From Rhodospirillales bacterium (GTDB lineage: Bacteria; Pseudomonadota; Alphaproteobacteria; Reyranellales; Reyranellaceae), in the NCBI GenBank assembly GCA_016185145.1, contig JACPOB010000110.1:1-36466 (forward strand): 36,466 nt of DNA. The letters run 5' to 3'. The notes beneath the pieces are model-generated. The model was given only the letters and a program-made list of their open reading frames with translations, was not told where the DNA came from and made no database searches. This document shows positions 7,086-14,737 of the stretch, piece after piece. Every line of letters begins with the position of its first letter. The first letter of the stretch is position 1. Made by a program: the position numbers and the translations under genes.

Positions 7086-8975
7086 ATGAATGCCGCCATC
7101 GAAGACTATGGCCTGATCGGCGATTGCCAGACGGCGGCCCTGGTCGGGCGCAACGGCTCGATCGATTGGCTGTGCTGGCCCCGTTTCGATTCGGACGCCT
7201 GCTTCGCGGCCATCCTCGGCAGGCCCTCCAATGGACGCTGGCTGATCACGCCGCTGGACGACGTGACCGAGACGTCGCGTTGCTATCGGCGCGATACGCT
7301 GGTCCTCGAGACCAGCTTCCGCACTGCCGGCGGAAAGGTCACCCTGATCGACTTCATGCAGCCGCGCGGCCGGACATCCGACCTGATCCGCCTCGTGCGC
7401 GGCGACGAAGGTGACGTGCGGATATGCATGGAACTCGTGCTGCGCTTCGGCTACGGCGCCACCATTCCCTGGGTGAGCCGGCTGGAGGACGGCACGCTGC
7501 GGGCCGTGGCCGGCCCCGATATGGTCGTCCTGCGCACGCCGGCGACGCTGTGGGGCGAGAACTTCAAGACCGCCGCCATGTTCACGGTGAGCAAGGGCAA
7601 GACCGTGCCGTTCGTGCTGAGCTACGGACCGTCCCATCTGCCGGAGCCCAAGCCAGTCGATCCTCATGCGGCGCTCGACGAGTGCATCGCGTTCTGGTGC
7701 GACTGGACGGCCGATATCAGCGCGGGCGGCCCCTACGCCGAGGCGATCGAACGGTCGCTGATCACGCTCAAGGCCCTGACCTATGCACCGAGCGGAGGCA
7801 TCATCGCCGCCCCCACCGCATCGTTGCCCGAGAAGGCGGGCGGCGAGCGCAACTGGGACTATCGCTATTGCTGGATCCGCGATTCGACGTTGACGCTGCT
7901 CGCGTTGATGAACGCCGGCGTCCACGACGAGGCGACGGCATGGCGCGACTGGCTGCAGCGCGCCGTTGCCGGCTATCCCCCCGACATGCAGATCATGTAC
8001 GGGCTGATGGGCGAACGGCGGCTGACCGAATGGCATGCGGACTGGCTCACCGGCTACCTCGATTCCCGGCCAGTGCGCATCGGCAATGCGGCGCACCGCC
8101 AGTTCCAGCTCGACGTCTACGGCGAGCTGATGGACACGTTCGAACAGGCGCGCAAAGGCGGTCTCGCAGCCAACGAGAGCGGTTGGGCGCTACAGCTCGA
8201 GCTGGTCGCCCATGTCGGGCAAACCTGGCGGGAGCCCGACTTCGGCATCTGGGAAACCCGGGGCCCGCCACGCCATTTCACCTATTCCAAGGTGATGGCG
8301 TGGGTCGCTTTCGACCGCGCCATCAAGGCGGTCGAGCGTCACGGCCTGACCGGCCCGGTCGAGCAATGGCGCGCCACCCGCGAAGAGATCCATCGCGACG
8401 TCTGCACTCTCGGCTTCGACGCGGCGCGCAACACGTTCAGGGCGGCCTACGGCGACACGCTGCTCGACGCCAGCCTGCTGCTGCTGGCGCAGGTCGGCTT
8501 CATCGATTGCCGCGACCCGCGCTATCTCGGCACGCTCGCTGCCGTCGAACGCGACCTGGTGATCGACGGTTTCGTGCAGCGCTACAACACCGAACGATCC
8601 GACGACGGCCTGCACCCCGGCGAAGGCGCCTTCCTCGCCTGCAGCTTCTGGCTGGCCGATGCCTACGTTTCCGTCGGCCGACGCGCCGATGCGGAAAAGC
8701 TGTTCCAGCGGTTGCTATCGATCCGCAACGACCTCGGCCTGCTGGCCGAGGAATACGACACGGAGGCCGGCCGCCAGATCGGCAACTTCCCGCAGGCCTT
8801 CTCCCACGTCGGGTTGATCAACACCGCCTTCAACCTGACGCGCGCCGCGCGGCCCGCCGAACAGCGCGCCGAGGTCAATGGATCGAACACCCGCCCGTCG
8901 AAGCCACCGGCACCGCCCAGGCAGCCCGGCGGGACCAGCGTCAGGCGTCGAGAGCCTTCTTCAGGAGTTCGTTGA
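7086..8975 (+). CDS. Glycoside hydrolase family 15 protein (glucoamylase/trehalase-like)
   Basis: This 629-residue protein opens with IEDYGLIGDCQTAALVGRNG and SIDWLCWPRFDS, the conserved start of bacterial GH15 proteins. An N-terminal beta-sandwich domain (about 1-230) is followed by the (alpha/alpha)6 catalytic barrel. The barrel carries NWDYRYCWIRDS (256-267), the acid-containing GEGAFLACSFW (Glu513), LAEEYDTEAG (Glu555/556), and GNFPQAFSHVGL. Family members hydrolyse alpha-glucosides such as trehalose, maltose or dextrins by inversion. There is no signal peptide, so it is cytosolic. ATG 7086 is preferred by family alignment; ATG 7068 is in frame, and neither has a clear SD. The 3' end overlaps the end of gatB by 35 nt, tail to tail. 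The last ~30 residues are a Pro/Arg-rich extension. Confidence 0.88.
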   Translation: MNAAIEDYGLIGDCQTAALVGRNGSIDWLCWPRFDSDACFAAILGRPSNGRWLITPLDDVTETSRCYRRDTLVLETSFRTAGGKVTLIDFMQPRGRTSDLIRLVRGDEGDVRICMELVLRFGYGATIPWVSRLEDGTLRAVAGPDMVVLRTPATLWGENFKTAAMFTVSKGKTVPFVLSYGPSHLPEPKPVDPHAALDECIAFWCDWTADISAGGPYAEAIERSLITLKALTYAPSGGIIAAPTASLPEKAGGERNWDYRYCWIRDSTLTLLALMNAGVHDEATAWRDWLQRAVAGYPPDMQIMYGLMGERRLTEWHADWLTGYLDSRPVRIGNAAHRQFQLDVYGELMDTFEQARKGGLAANESGWALQLELVAHVGQTWREPDFGIWETRGPPRHFTYSKVMAWVAFDRAIKAVERHGLTGPVEQWRATREEIHRDVCTLGFDAARNTFRAAYGDTLLDASLLLLAQVGFIDCRDPRYLGTLAAVERDLVIDGFVQRYNTERSDDGLHPGEGAFLACSFWLADAYVSVGRRADAEKLFQRLLSIRNDLGLLAEEYDTEAGRQIGNFPQAFSHVGLINTAFNLTRAARPAEQRAEVNGSNTRPSKPPAPPRQPGGTSVRRREPSSGVR

Positions 8976-10389
8976 CGACCTTGGGGTTGGCCTTGCCGCC
9001 GGTCGACTTCATCACCTGGCCGACGAACCAGCCGAACAGCGTGGGCTTCGCCTTGTAGGCGGCGACCTGGCCCGGATTGGCGTCGATCACCGCCTTGATG
9101 GCGGCCTCGATGGCGCCGGTGTCCGTCACCTGCTTCAGCCCGCGCTCCTCGACCAGAGCGGCCGGGTCCTTGCCCGTCTCCTCCATGGCGACGAACAGGT
9201 CCTTGGCGATGCGGCCCGAGATCGTGCCGTCGGCGATCAGGTCGAGCAGCTTGCCGAGATTGGCGGCGCTCACGGGCGATTCGGTGATCGCGACGCCGCG
9301 CCGGTTCAGCATGCCGAACAGATCGCCGGTCACCCAGTTCACCGCCTGCTTGGCATCGCGGCCCTTGGCGACGGTCTCGAAATATTCGGCCGTCTCCTTC
9401 TCGGCGATCAGGACGCCGGCATCATAGAGCGACAGGCCGTAATCCTTCATGTAGCGGTTCTTCCGCGTATCCGGCAGCTCGGGCAGCGTCGCCCTGATCT
9501 TCTCGACGTAGTCCTTGGTCAAGACCAGCGGCAGTAGGTCGGGATCGGGGAAGTAGCGGTAGTCGTGCGCGTCTTCCTTGGAGCGCTGCGGGCGCGTCTC
9601 GCCCTTGTTGGGATCGAACCCCCGCGTCTCCTGCACCACGGTGCCACCGCCCTCGATCAGCTCGACCTGGCGGCGCGCTTCGTACTCGATCGCCTGTTTC
9701 ACGAAACGGATCGAGTTCACGTTCTTGATCTCGCAGCGCGTGCCGAGCGGCCCGTTCGGCTTGCGCACCGACACGTTGACGTCGCAGCGCATGGAGCCTT
9801 CGTCCATGTTGCCGTCGCAGGTGCCGAGGTAGCGTACGATAGAGCGCAGCTTGGCGAGGTAGGCCGCGGCCTCGTCGGCCGAGCGCATGTCGGGCTTGCT
9901 CACGATCTCCATCAGCGCCACGCCCGACCGGTTCAGGTCGATATAGCTCTGGCTGGGGTGCTGGTCGTGCAGGTTCTTTGCGGCGTCCTGTTCGAGATGC
10001 AGCCGCTCGATGCCGATCTTGCGCGACTTGCCGTCGGGCAGGTCGATCTCGATCTCGCCCTCGCCGACGATCGGGTCCTTGTACTGGGAGATCTGGTAGC
10101 CCGCAGGCAGGTCGGCATAGAAGTAGTTCTTGCGGTCGAACACCGAGCGCAGGTTGATCCTGGCGTTCAGCCCCAGCCCGGTGCGCACCGCCTGCTCGAC
10201 GCAGCGCTTGTTGATCACCGGCAGCATGCCGGGCATGGCGGCGTCGACCAGCGACACCTGGGTGTTGGGATCGGCGCCGAACGTCGTCGGCGCGCCGGAG
10301 AACAGCTTGGCCTCGGAGATCACCTGGGCGTGGACTTCCAGCCCCAGGACAATTTCCCAATCGCCGGTTTCGCCTTTGATCATGGACAT
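8941..10389 (-). CDS. gatB: Asp-tRNA(Asn)/Glu-tRNA(Gln) amidotransferase subunit B
   Basis: This full-length 482-residue GatB binds misacylated Glu-tRNA(Gln)/Asp-tRNA(Asn) and activates it for transamidation with ammonia from GatA. The N-terminal cradle domain has GLEVHAQV near residue 16, FDRKNYFYADLPAGYQISQ and LHLEQDAAKN. It continues with IDLNRSGVALMEIVS, RCDVNVSVR and the linker region HDYRYFPDPDLLPL. The C-terminal YqeY-like tRNA-binding domain ends in VGQVMKSTGGKANP. ATG 10389 and ATG 10383 are both possible starts, and SD support is weak. Unusually, gatC and gatA lie about 23.5 kb away on the same strand (33868-35661). It is preceded by the nucleosidase gene 21 nt upstream on the same strand. 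Confidence 0.97.
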   Translation of the reverse strand: MSMIKGETGDWEIVLGLEVHAQVISEAKLFSGAPTTFGADPNTQVSLVDAAMPGMLPVINKRCVEQAVRTGLGLNARINLRSVFDRKNYFYADLPAGYQISQYKDPIVGEGEIEIDLPDGKSRKIGIERLHLEQDAAKNLHDQHPSQSYIDLNRSGVALMEIVSKPDMRSADEAAAYLAKLRSIVRYLGTCDGNMDEGSMRCDVNVSVRKPNGPLGTRCEIKNVNSIRFVKQAIEYEARRQVELIEGGGTVVQETRGFDPNKGETRPQRSKEDAHDYRYFPDPDLLPLVLTKDYVEKIRATLPELPDTRKNRYMKDYGLSLYDAGVLIAEKETAEYFETVAKGRDAKQAVNWVTGDLFGMLNRRGVAITESPVSAANLGKLLDLIADGTISGRIAKDLFVAMEETGKDPAALVEERGLKQVTDTGAIEAAIKAVIDANPGQVAAYKAKPTLFGWFVGQVMKSTGGKANPKVVNELLKKALDA

Positions 10390-10410
10390 GATGCGAGGGT
10401 ACTTAGGCGA

Positions 10411-11322
10411 TCACCGGGGCGGCGTCCAGAGCGCCAGGAAGCGCTGCACGACGGCGGCAGAATTGTCCGAGGCGAGCTGGAAGAACGTGCGGATCTCGTT
10501 GGCGCCCTGGTCGCCGCCGGCGAGGTCCGAGAGGCTGCGGAAGGCGATGAACGGCACGCCGTTGGCATGGGCGACCATGGCCACCGCCGCGCTCTCCATG
10601 TCCAGCACCCGGGCGTCGAAGGTCTTGAAGACGTACTGGCGGAAGGCGGCGTTGTCGACAAAGGCCGCCCCCGACACGCCGTTGCCGCCGACGACCAGGC
10701 GCGGCGTTCCGGACAGGCAGGCCTGCCCGGCGGTGCAGCGCTTGAGGTCGATGGCGCCGATCTTGGCGGCGGCAGCCAGCATGCCGGCATCGACCTCGAA
10801 CCAGAACCGCTTCTCCAGCGGCCCCTTGGCACTGCGCACCCCGACCTCGGCCGGGAAGATCATGCCGTAGTTGGGAAAAGGCGTTTTCGCCCAGGCCGGC
10901 GGCTGGTACTTGCCGTCGACTTCGCGCGCGAACACGGCCTCAAGATACTGACCCCATCGTTCCGCCACCGTGACATCGCCGACATGCAGGCTCGGGTCGA
11001 CGCCGCCTGCGATGCCGGTCACCACGATGCTGGTGATATCGAAGCGATCGAGGGCGAGCTGCATGGTCATGGCGGCGTTCACCATGCTGATGCCGCTCAG
11101 GAACAGCACCACCTGCCGGCCCGACAGGGTCCCGGTGACGAACTCCACGCCATTGGCCGAGTGGCTCTTGGCGTCGCTGAGGCCGGCCTGCAGGACCTTC
11201 CATTCGGGCTCGAAGGCGGAGACCACGGCGATGCGCGGCACGCCGTCCAATCGATCGGCGGCCCGCAGCGGAAGCGCCAGGAAAGTAAAAAGGAGGCACA
11301 GGATGAGACTGATGAACCGCAT
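10411..11322 (-). CDS. Exported phosphorylase/5'-methylthioadenosine nucleosidase-like protein
   Basis: This 303-residue protein has a Sec signal peptide (residues 1-21, FISLILCLLFTFLALPLRA). It is followed by a PNP/UDP phosphorylase-type fold: AVVSAFEPEWKVL, the phosphate/ribose-loop TGIAGGVDP, the purine/ribose-binding ARVLDMESAAVAMVA and the catalytic-loop FRSLSDLAGG, whose Asp matches the acid of MTA/SAH nucleosidases. The family cleaves the N-glycosidic bond of MTA, SAH or other nucleosides. A periplasmic copy is unusual because the classical Pfs/MtnN is cytosolic. The start is ATG 11322 with AAGGA upstream. It is co-oriented with gatB, 21 nt upstream. It may salvage extracellular nucleosides, but the substrate is unproven. 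Confidence 0.8.
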   Translation of the reverse strand: MRFISLILCLLFTFLALPLRAADRLDGVPRIAVVSAFEPEWKVLQAGLSDAKSHSANGVEFVTGTLSGRQVVLFLSGISMVNAAMTMQLALDRFDITSIVVTGIAGGVDPSLHVGDVTVAERWGQYLEAVFAREVDGKYQPPAWAKTPFPNYGMIFPAEVGVRSAKGPLEKRFWFEVDAGMLAAAAKIGAIDLKRCTAGQACLSGTPRLVVGGNGVSGAAFVDNAAFRQYVFKTFDARVLDMESAAVAMVAHANGVPFIAFRSLSDLAGGDQGANEIRTFFQLASDNSAAVVQRFLALWTPPR

Positions 11323-11398
11323 GACTTCGGATCGTCCTTGACGGCACGAGGGGATTGGTCGGATAGCCCAATACGAAAAATAACGCAGGGAGGAGCAG

Positions 11399-12385
11399 TT
11401 GTCCGTTCTTCATCGTCGCTCGGTACTCATCGGTGGGGCTGCCGCGGCCGCACCTGCGATCGTCAAGGCCCAGAACCTCGCCCAAGCCGGTGACTGGCCC
11501 AAGGGACCGATCAAGATCGTCGTCCCCTTCCCGCCCGGCGGCTCGACCGATCCGGTGGCGCGCATCATCCAGGCCAAGCTCGTCGACCAGACCGGCTGGC
11601 AGGTCATCGTCGACAACAAGCCGGGCGGCGCCAGCGTCGTCGGCGCCGCGATCGCCGCCAAGTCGCCGCCCGACGGCCAGACCTGGATGGTGACCTTCGA
11701 CAGCCACATCCTCAATCCGGCGTTCGCTCCGTCGATCCCCTACAAGGATTCCGAGCTGATGAACGTCATGCTGATCGGCCGCACGCCGCAGACGATCGCG
11801 GCGCATCCCGACCGGCCCTACAAGACCTTTGCCGAAGTGGCGGCCGACGCCAAGGCGCGGCCCGAAAAGGTGAGCTTCGGCGTGCTGGGCGGCAGCCAGG
11901 CGCTGGTGCTGACGACGCTGATCAACAAGGAGAACGGGCTCAAGATCAACCTGATCCCCTACAAGGGCGGCGGACCGCTGGTGCAGGACCTGCTGGGCGG
12001 CGTCACCGACATCGGCATCTCGAGCCTGGCCTCCTTCAGCCCACACATCCGCACCAACAAGATCCGGCCGATCGCCGTCACCGGCGAGGCGCGCACGCCC
12101 GCGCTGCCCGATACGCCGACGCTCGCCGAGCAAGGCATCAAGGCCTTCCCGTCCTATTCGTGGTGGGGCGTCTATGCGCCGGCCGGCGTGCCGCGTCCGA
12201 TCGTCGAGCGCATGCATGCCGAGATCACCAAGGCTGTGCGCACACCCGACGTGACGCAGAAGTTCATCGATCAGTTCAACATGGAGATCCTGACCAGCTC
12301 GCCCGAGGATTTCGCCGCCTATCAGAAGAGCGAACAGGAGCGCTGGTTCAAGGTGATCAGGGAGAACGACATCCGAGGCGATTAG
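11399..12385 (+). CDS. Tripartite tricarboxylate transporter substrate-binding protein (Bug family)
   Basis: This 328-residue periplasmic receptor has a twin-arginine-like leader (HRRSVLIGGAAAAAPAIVKA). The Bug/TctC fold is recognisable from IKIVVPFPPGGSTDPVAR, VIVDNKPGGASVVGA, LIPYKGGGPLVQDLLGG, PDTPTLAEQG and WWGVYAPAGVPRPIV. Bug receptors bind carboxylates or similar small polar ligands. They usually serve TctAB permeases, but no tctA/tctB is present here, so it is an orphan receptor. The start is TTG 11399, supported by GGGAGG 5 nt upstream. It is divergent from the nucleosidase and overlaps the next gene by 1 nt (stop TAG / start GTG). Confidence 0.92.
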   Translation: MSVLHRRSVLIGGAAAAAPAIVKAQNLAQAGDWPKGPIKIVVPFPPGGSTDPVARIIQAKLVDQTGWQVIVDNKPGGASVVGAAIAAKSPPDGQTWMVTFDSHILNPAFAPSIPYKDSELMNVMLIGRTPQTIAAHPDRPYKTFAEVAADAKARPEKVSFGVLGGSQALVLTTLINKENGLKINLIPYKGGGPLVQDLLGGVTDIGISSLASFSPHIRTNKIRPIAVTGEARTPALPDTPTLAEQGIKAFPSYSWWGVYAPAGVPRPIVERMHAEITKAVRTPDVTQKFIDQFNMEILTSSPEDFAAYQKSEQERWFKVIRENDIRGD

Positions 12386-12741
12386 TGGCCAAGGTCCTGA
12401 GCGTCCACGAATACGAGCTGAGGCCGGGCGTCGAGCCCGCCGATTTCGAGCGCGCCCTCGGTGAGGCCGAGCGGCGCGGCCTCTTCGACCTGCCCGGCCT
12501 CTGCGGGCACCATTTCCTGCGCGGCCTGAAAGGCGCCCGGCGCAGCGCCTATGCCGCGGTCTGGATCTTCGAAAGCCGTGAGGCGTGGGAAAGGCTGTGG
12601 GGCCCGCCGGATGCGCCGCTTCCGCCGTCGCAGTATCCGCCGAAATGGCAGGCCTGGGAGAGAGAGATCCTGGCGCCGCTGCTGTCACAGGATCCCGACA
12701 CGATCCGGTTCACGAGCTATGACGAGATCGGAGGGTGCTGA
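12385..12741 (+). CDS. Small conserved-looking hypothetical protein coupled to Bug receptor
   Basis: This 118-residue cytosolic protein starts at GTG 12385, whose first base is the last base of the receptor's TAG stop, so translation is probably coupled. It shows a strand (AKVLSVHEYELRPG), helix (PADFERALGEAERRG), strands (GHHFLRG, RRSAYAAVWIFES) and a Trp-rich helical region (REAWERLWG, PPKWQAWEREILAPLL). This resembles dimeric alpha/beta-barrel (ABM/EthD-type) proteins, but no catalytic residues are recognisable. The coupling suggests a role with the receptor's ligand. The frame extends upstream without similarity and overlaps the receptor gene, so the GTG is preferred. Confidence 0.7.
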   Translation: MAKVLSVHEYELRPGVEPADFERALGEAERRGLFDLPGLCGHHFLRGLKGARRSAYAAVWIFESREAWERLWGPPDAPLPPSQYPPKWQAWEREILAPLLSQDPDTIRFTSYDEIGGC

Positions 12742-12779
12742 GCTTGGTTCGATCCGGTCAAAAATGCTACGTCGGCATC

Positions 12780-13226
12780 ATGCGTTCACTGATCCTTGCC
12801 TTGATCCTGGCGACGGCCGCTGCCATGCCGGCACACGCTTGGTGGCAGTATGCCGAATGGGGCTTCACACCTTCCCAGATCGCCTCGGCAAGCTCGGGAC
12901 AGGCCGTGCCGTGTCGCGCCGATGCACCGGTATGCACGCCGCCGCCGGGCGGCCTGCAGCCGTCCCTCTTTGTCGAGCGTCTGACGATGGTCGGCATGCC
13001 GGCGTCGGCGTCGTTCGCGTTCGATGGCAGCGGCAAGCTCGCCCAGACGGTCGTCCTTTTTCCTGACTCGGAGCCCGCGCTCCTGGTGGGCCTGCTGCAG
13101 GGCGTCCACGGCAAACCAACGGACGAAGTCCAACGCGTATGGCGGGACGAGCGCCGCGGCACGATCATCACCGCGGTTCCCGCCGGTCGCGGCACGATGC
13201 TGGTCTATCGGCCGACTGAACGTTAG
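12780..13226 (+). CDS. Small exported hypothetical protein
   Basis: This 148-residue protein has a Sec signal peptide (RSLILALILATAAAMPAHA, residues 2-20) followed by an aromatic WWQYAEWGFTPSQI segment. The mature part has two Cys (CRADAPVC) likely to form a disulfide, then beta-rich regions (SFAFDGSGKLAQTVVLF, GTIITAVPAGRGTMLVY). The WG-(F/L)-T-P-SQ-I motif suggests a small periplasmic protein, but I do not recognise a function. ATG 12780 is chosen because it gives a proper signal peptide. An in-frame GTG at 12735 would overlap the previous gene. Confidence 0.65.
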   Translation: MRSLILALILATAAAMPAHAWWQYAEWGFTPSQIASASSGQAVPCRADAPVCTPPPGGLQPSLFVERLTMVGMPASASFAFDGSGKLAQTVVLFPDSEPALLVGLLQGVHGKPTDEVQRVWRDERRGTIITAVPAGRGTMLVYRPTER

Positions 13227-13247
13227 AGCGGAATGGCCGTGCTTTAG

Positions 13248-13682
13248 TCAGCCCCAGCTCAGGATGATGCCGACGTCGCCCGGCATGCCGCCGGGATAAT
13301 TGATGGTCTCATAGCGAATGTGATAGCCGCGCGGCTGGAGCTGGCGTTTCCAGAAATCGTAGATCTCCCGCGGAATGCCGGTCAGCGTCGTCTCCCAACC
13401 CGCCTCGGCCTGGTTGATGGCCCGGCCGTTGTCGCTGCACAGCGAATGAGGGAAGCGGAAGACCTGCACCGACATCTGGCCGTTCTCGACCGCGCGGTTG
13501 ATGATGATCGAGGCCTTTTCCATGACTTCATCGTCGCTCAGCCCCGACGGCTTGGTCAGCCGCTCGAGCAGGGCGCGCTTCTCCTCCTCTTCCGCATGCT
13601 GCGCCTTGAGTGCAGCCGAGGCCCTTGCCCCTTCCGCCTCGGCGATCTTGGCCTGCAATTCCTTGACGGTGAGCAGCTTCAT
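13248..13682 (-). CDS. Hypothetical protein with N-terminal coiled coil
   Basis: This 144-residue cytosolic protein has residues 1-45 rich in Ala/Glu/Lys/Leu (KELQAKIAEAEG, KAQHAEEEEKRALLERL) and probably forms a coiled coil. A globular region follows with DEVMEKASIIINRAVENGQ, VQVFRFPHSLCSDNGRAIN, FWKRQLQPRGYHIRYETINYP and a C-terminal GIILSWG strand. I do not recognise a named family. TAGGAGGA lies about 7 nt before the ATG, an almost ideal Shine-Dalgarno, so expression looks real. It is 19 nt downstream of ppk2 on the same strand, likely the same transcript, and convergent with the small exported protein. Confidence 0.75.
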   Translation of the reverse strand: MKLLTVKELQAKIAEAEGARASAALKAQHAEEEEKRALLERLTKPSGLSDDEVMEKASIIINRAVENGQMSVQVFRFPHSLCSDNGRAINQAEAGWETTLTGIPREIYDFWKRQLQPRGYHIRYETINYPGGMPGDVGIILSWG

Positions 13683-13701
13683 GAAGTCCTCCTACGGTCC
13701 G

Positions 13702-14499
13702 TCAGTATTGCTCGGCGACGAAGCGCCGCCCCTCGAGCGTCGCCTGGTCGTCGTAGTGGCGCTTGTCCGAGCGCGACGGCAGCTTGACCTTTGCCTTGTC
13801 GATCCGCTTGTACGGAATCTGCGACAGGAGGTGGGTGATGGCATTGAGCCGGGCGCGCCGTTTGTTGTCGGTGCGCACGATGTACCACGGCGCATCGTCC
13901 GTGTCCGTACGTTCCAGCATCATGTCGCGCGCCTTGGAATATTCATACCAGCGCTTGAAGGATTCGAGATCCATCGGGCTCAGCTTCCATTGCCGGACCG
14001 GATCATCGATGCGCGCCATGAAGCGGCGCTCCTGCTCCTTCTGGCCGACTTCCAGCCAGATCTTGAGCAGCCTGGTGCCGCCCCCGACGATGTACCGCTC
14101 GACCGACGGGCAGAGTTCGAGAAACCGTTCGTGCTGCTCGGGCGTGCAGAAGCCCATGACATATTCGACGCCGGCTCGATTGTACCAGCTGCGGTCGAAG
14201 ATCACGATCTCGCCGCCGGCCGGTAGCTGTTCGATGTAGCGCTGCATGTACATCTGGCTCTTCTGCCGGTCGGTGGGCGCAGGCAGAGCGACCACGCGAA
14301 AGACACGTGGGCTCACGCGTTCGGTCATCGCCTTGATCAGCCCGCCCTTGCCGGCGGCGTCGCGGCCTTCGAGCACGATCACGATCCGCTCGCCGGTCGC
14401 CTTGACCCAGTCCTGGAGATGGCAGAGCTCGACCTGAAGCTTGCCAAGCTCCTTTTCATACTGCTTGCGTTTCAGCTTCTCGCCAACATCCTTGGCCAT
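13702..14499 (-). CDS. ppk2: Polyphosphate kinase 2
   Basis: This 265-residue single-domain PPK2 has a Walker A motif, EGRDAAGKGG (44-53). It also has the lid/substrate segment ALPAPTDRQKSQ, the Walker B-like FDRSWYNRAGVEYVMGFC (101-118), and EVGQKEQERRF. Class I PPK2 enzymes transfer phosphate between polyphosphate and ADP or GDP, and can run as NTP-generating kinases. The C-terminal part (PWYIVRTDNKRRARLN, HLLSQIPYK) is also typical. A FixK/FNR-type box lies 53-66 nt upstream of the ATG, hinting at control by low oxygen. It is upstream of, and likely cotranscribed with, the coiled-coil protein gene. Confidence 0.95.
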   Translation of the reverse strand: MAKDVGEKLKRKQYEKELGKLQVELCHLQDWVKATGERIVIVLEGRDAAGKGGLIKAMTERVSPRVFRVVALPAPTDRQKSQMYMQRYIEQLPAGGEIVIFDRSWYNRAGVEYVMGFCTPEQHERFLELCPSVERYIVGGGTRLLKIWLEVGQKEQERRFMARIDDPVRQWKLSPMDLESFKRWYEYSKARDMMLERTDTDDAPWYIVRTDNKRRARLNAITHLLSQIPYKRIDKAKVKLPSRSDKRHYDDQATLEGRRFVAEQY

Positions 14500-14551
14500 G
14501 GCCCGCCCCTGCTCTCCAGATCAAGCTAACGAGCCGTCTTGGCGTACGGCA

Positions 14552-14565
14552 TTGATATTGGTCAA
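14552..14565. promoter_or_regulatory. Candidate FNR/FixK-type binding site
   Basis: TTGATATTGGTCAA matches the FixK/FNR half-site pattern TTGA-N6-TCAA exactly. It differs from the FNR consensus TTGAT-N4-ATCAA at one base. It is centred about 60 nt upstream of the ppk2 start on the minus strand, compatible with a class II activator position if transcription starts about 20 nt before the ATG. A chance match cannot be excluded. Confidence 0.4.
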
Positions 14566-14737
14566 TAGTCCTCTGGCGGTATCCCGCGTCGACGCCCAGG
14601 CCGATTGGCCGATCGCGCGCGTCATCGCCGCCTAGCTCGGCAAGACCACCGGCCCAAAGCCCGGGCCCACCACCACGCGACCGAGGATAACCCTTTGATT
14701 CTGTTGAACCGATATGCCGATTTCTGCGCAAGTTGGG

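Noticed and set aside
5792..7099. N-terminal extension of the MBL hydrolase frame
   Set aside because: It is antisense to the secreted propeller gene. The family start at 5791 has a Shine-Dalgarno.
11338..11366. Promoter for the Bug receptor (TTGACG ... GATAGC)
   Set aside because: The -10 match is poor and the spacing is off, so the site is not supported.
9565..11493. Long plus-strand ORF (642 codons) antisense to gatB and the nucleosidase
   Set aside because: It is a mirror of high-GC minus-strand genes with recognised families. Its translation is Arg/His/Gly-rich and without similarity.
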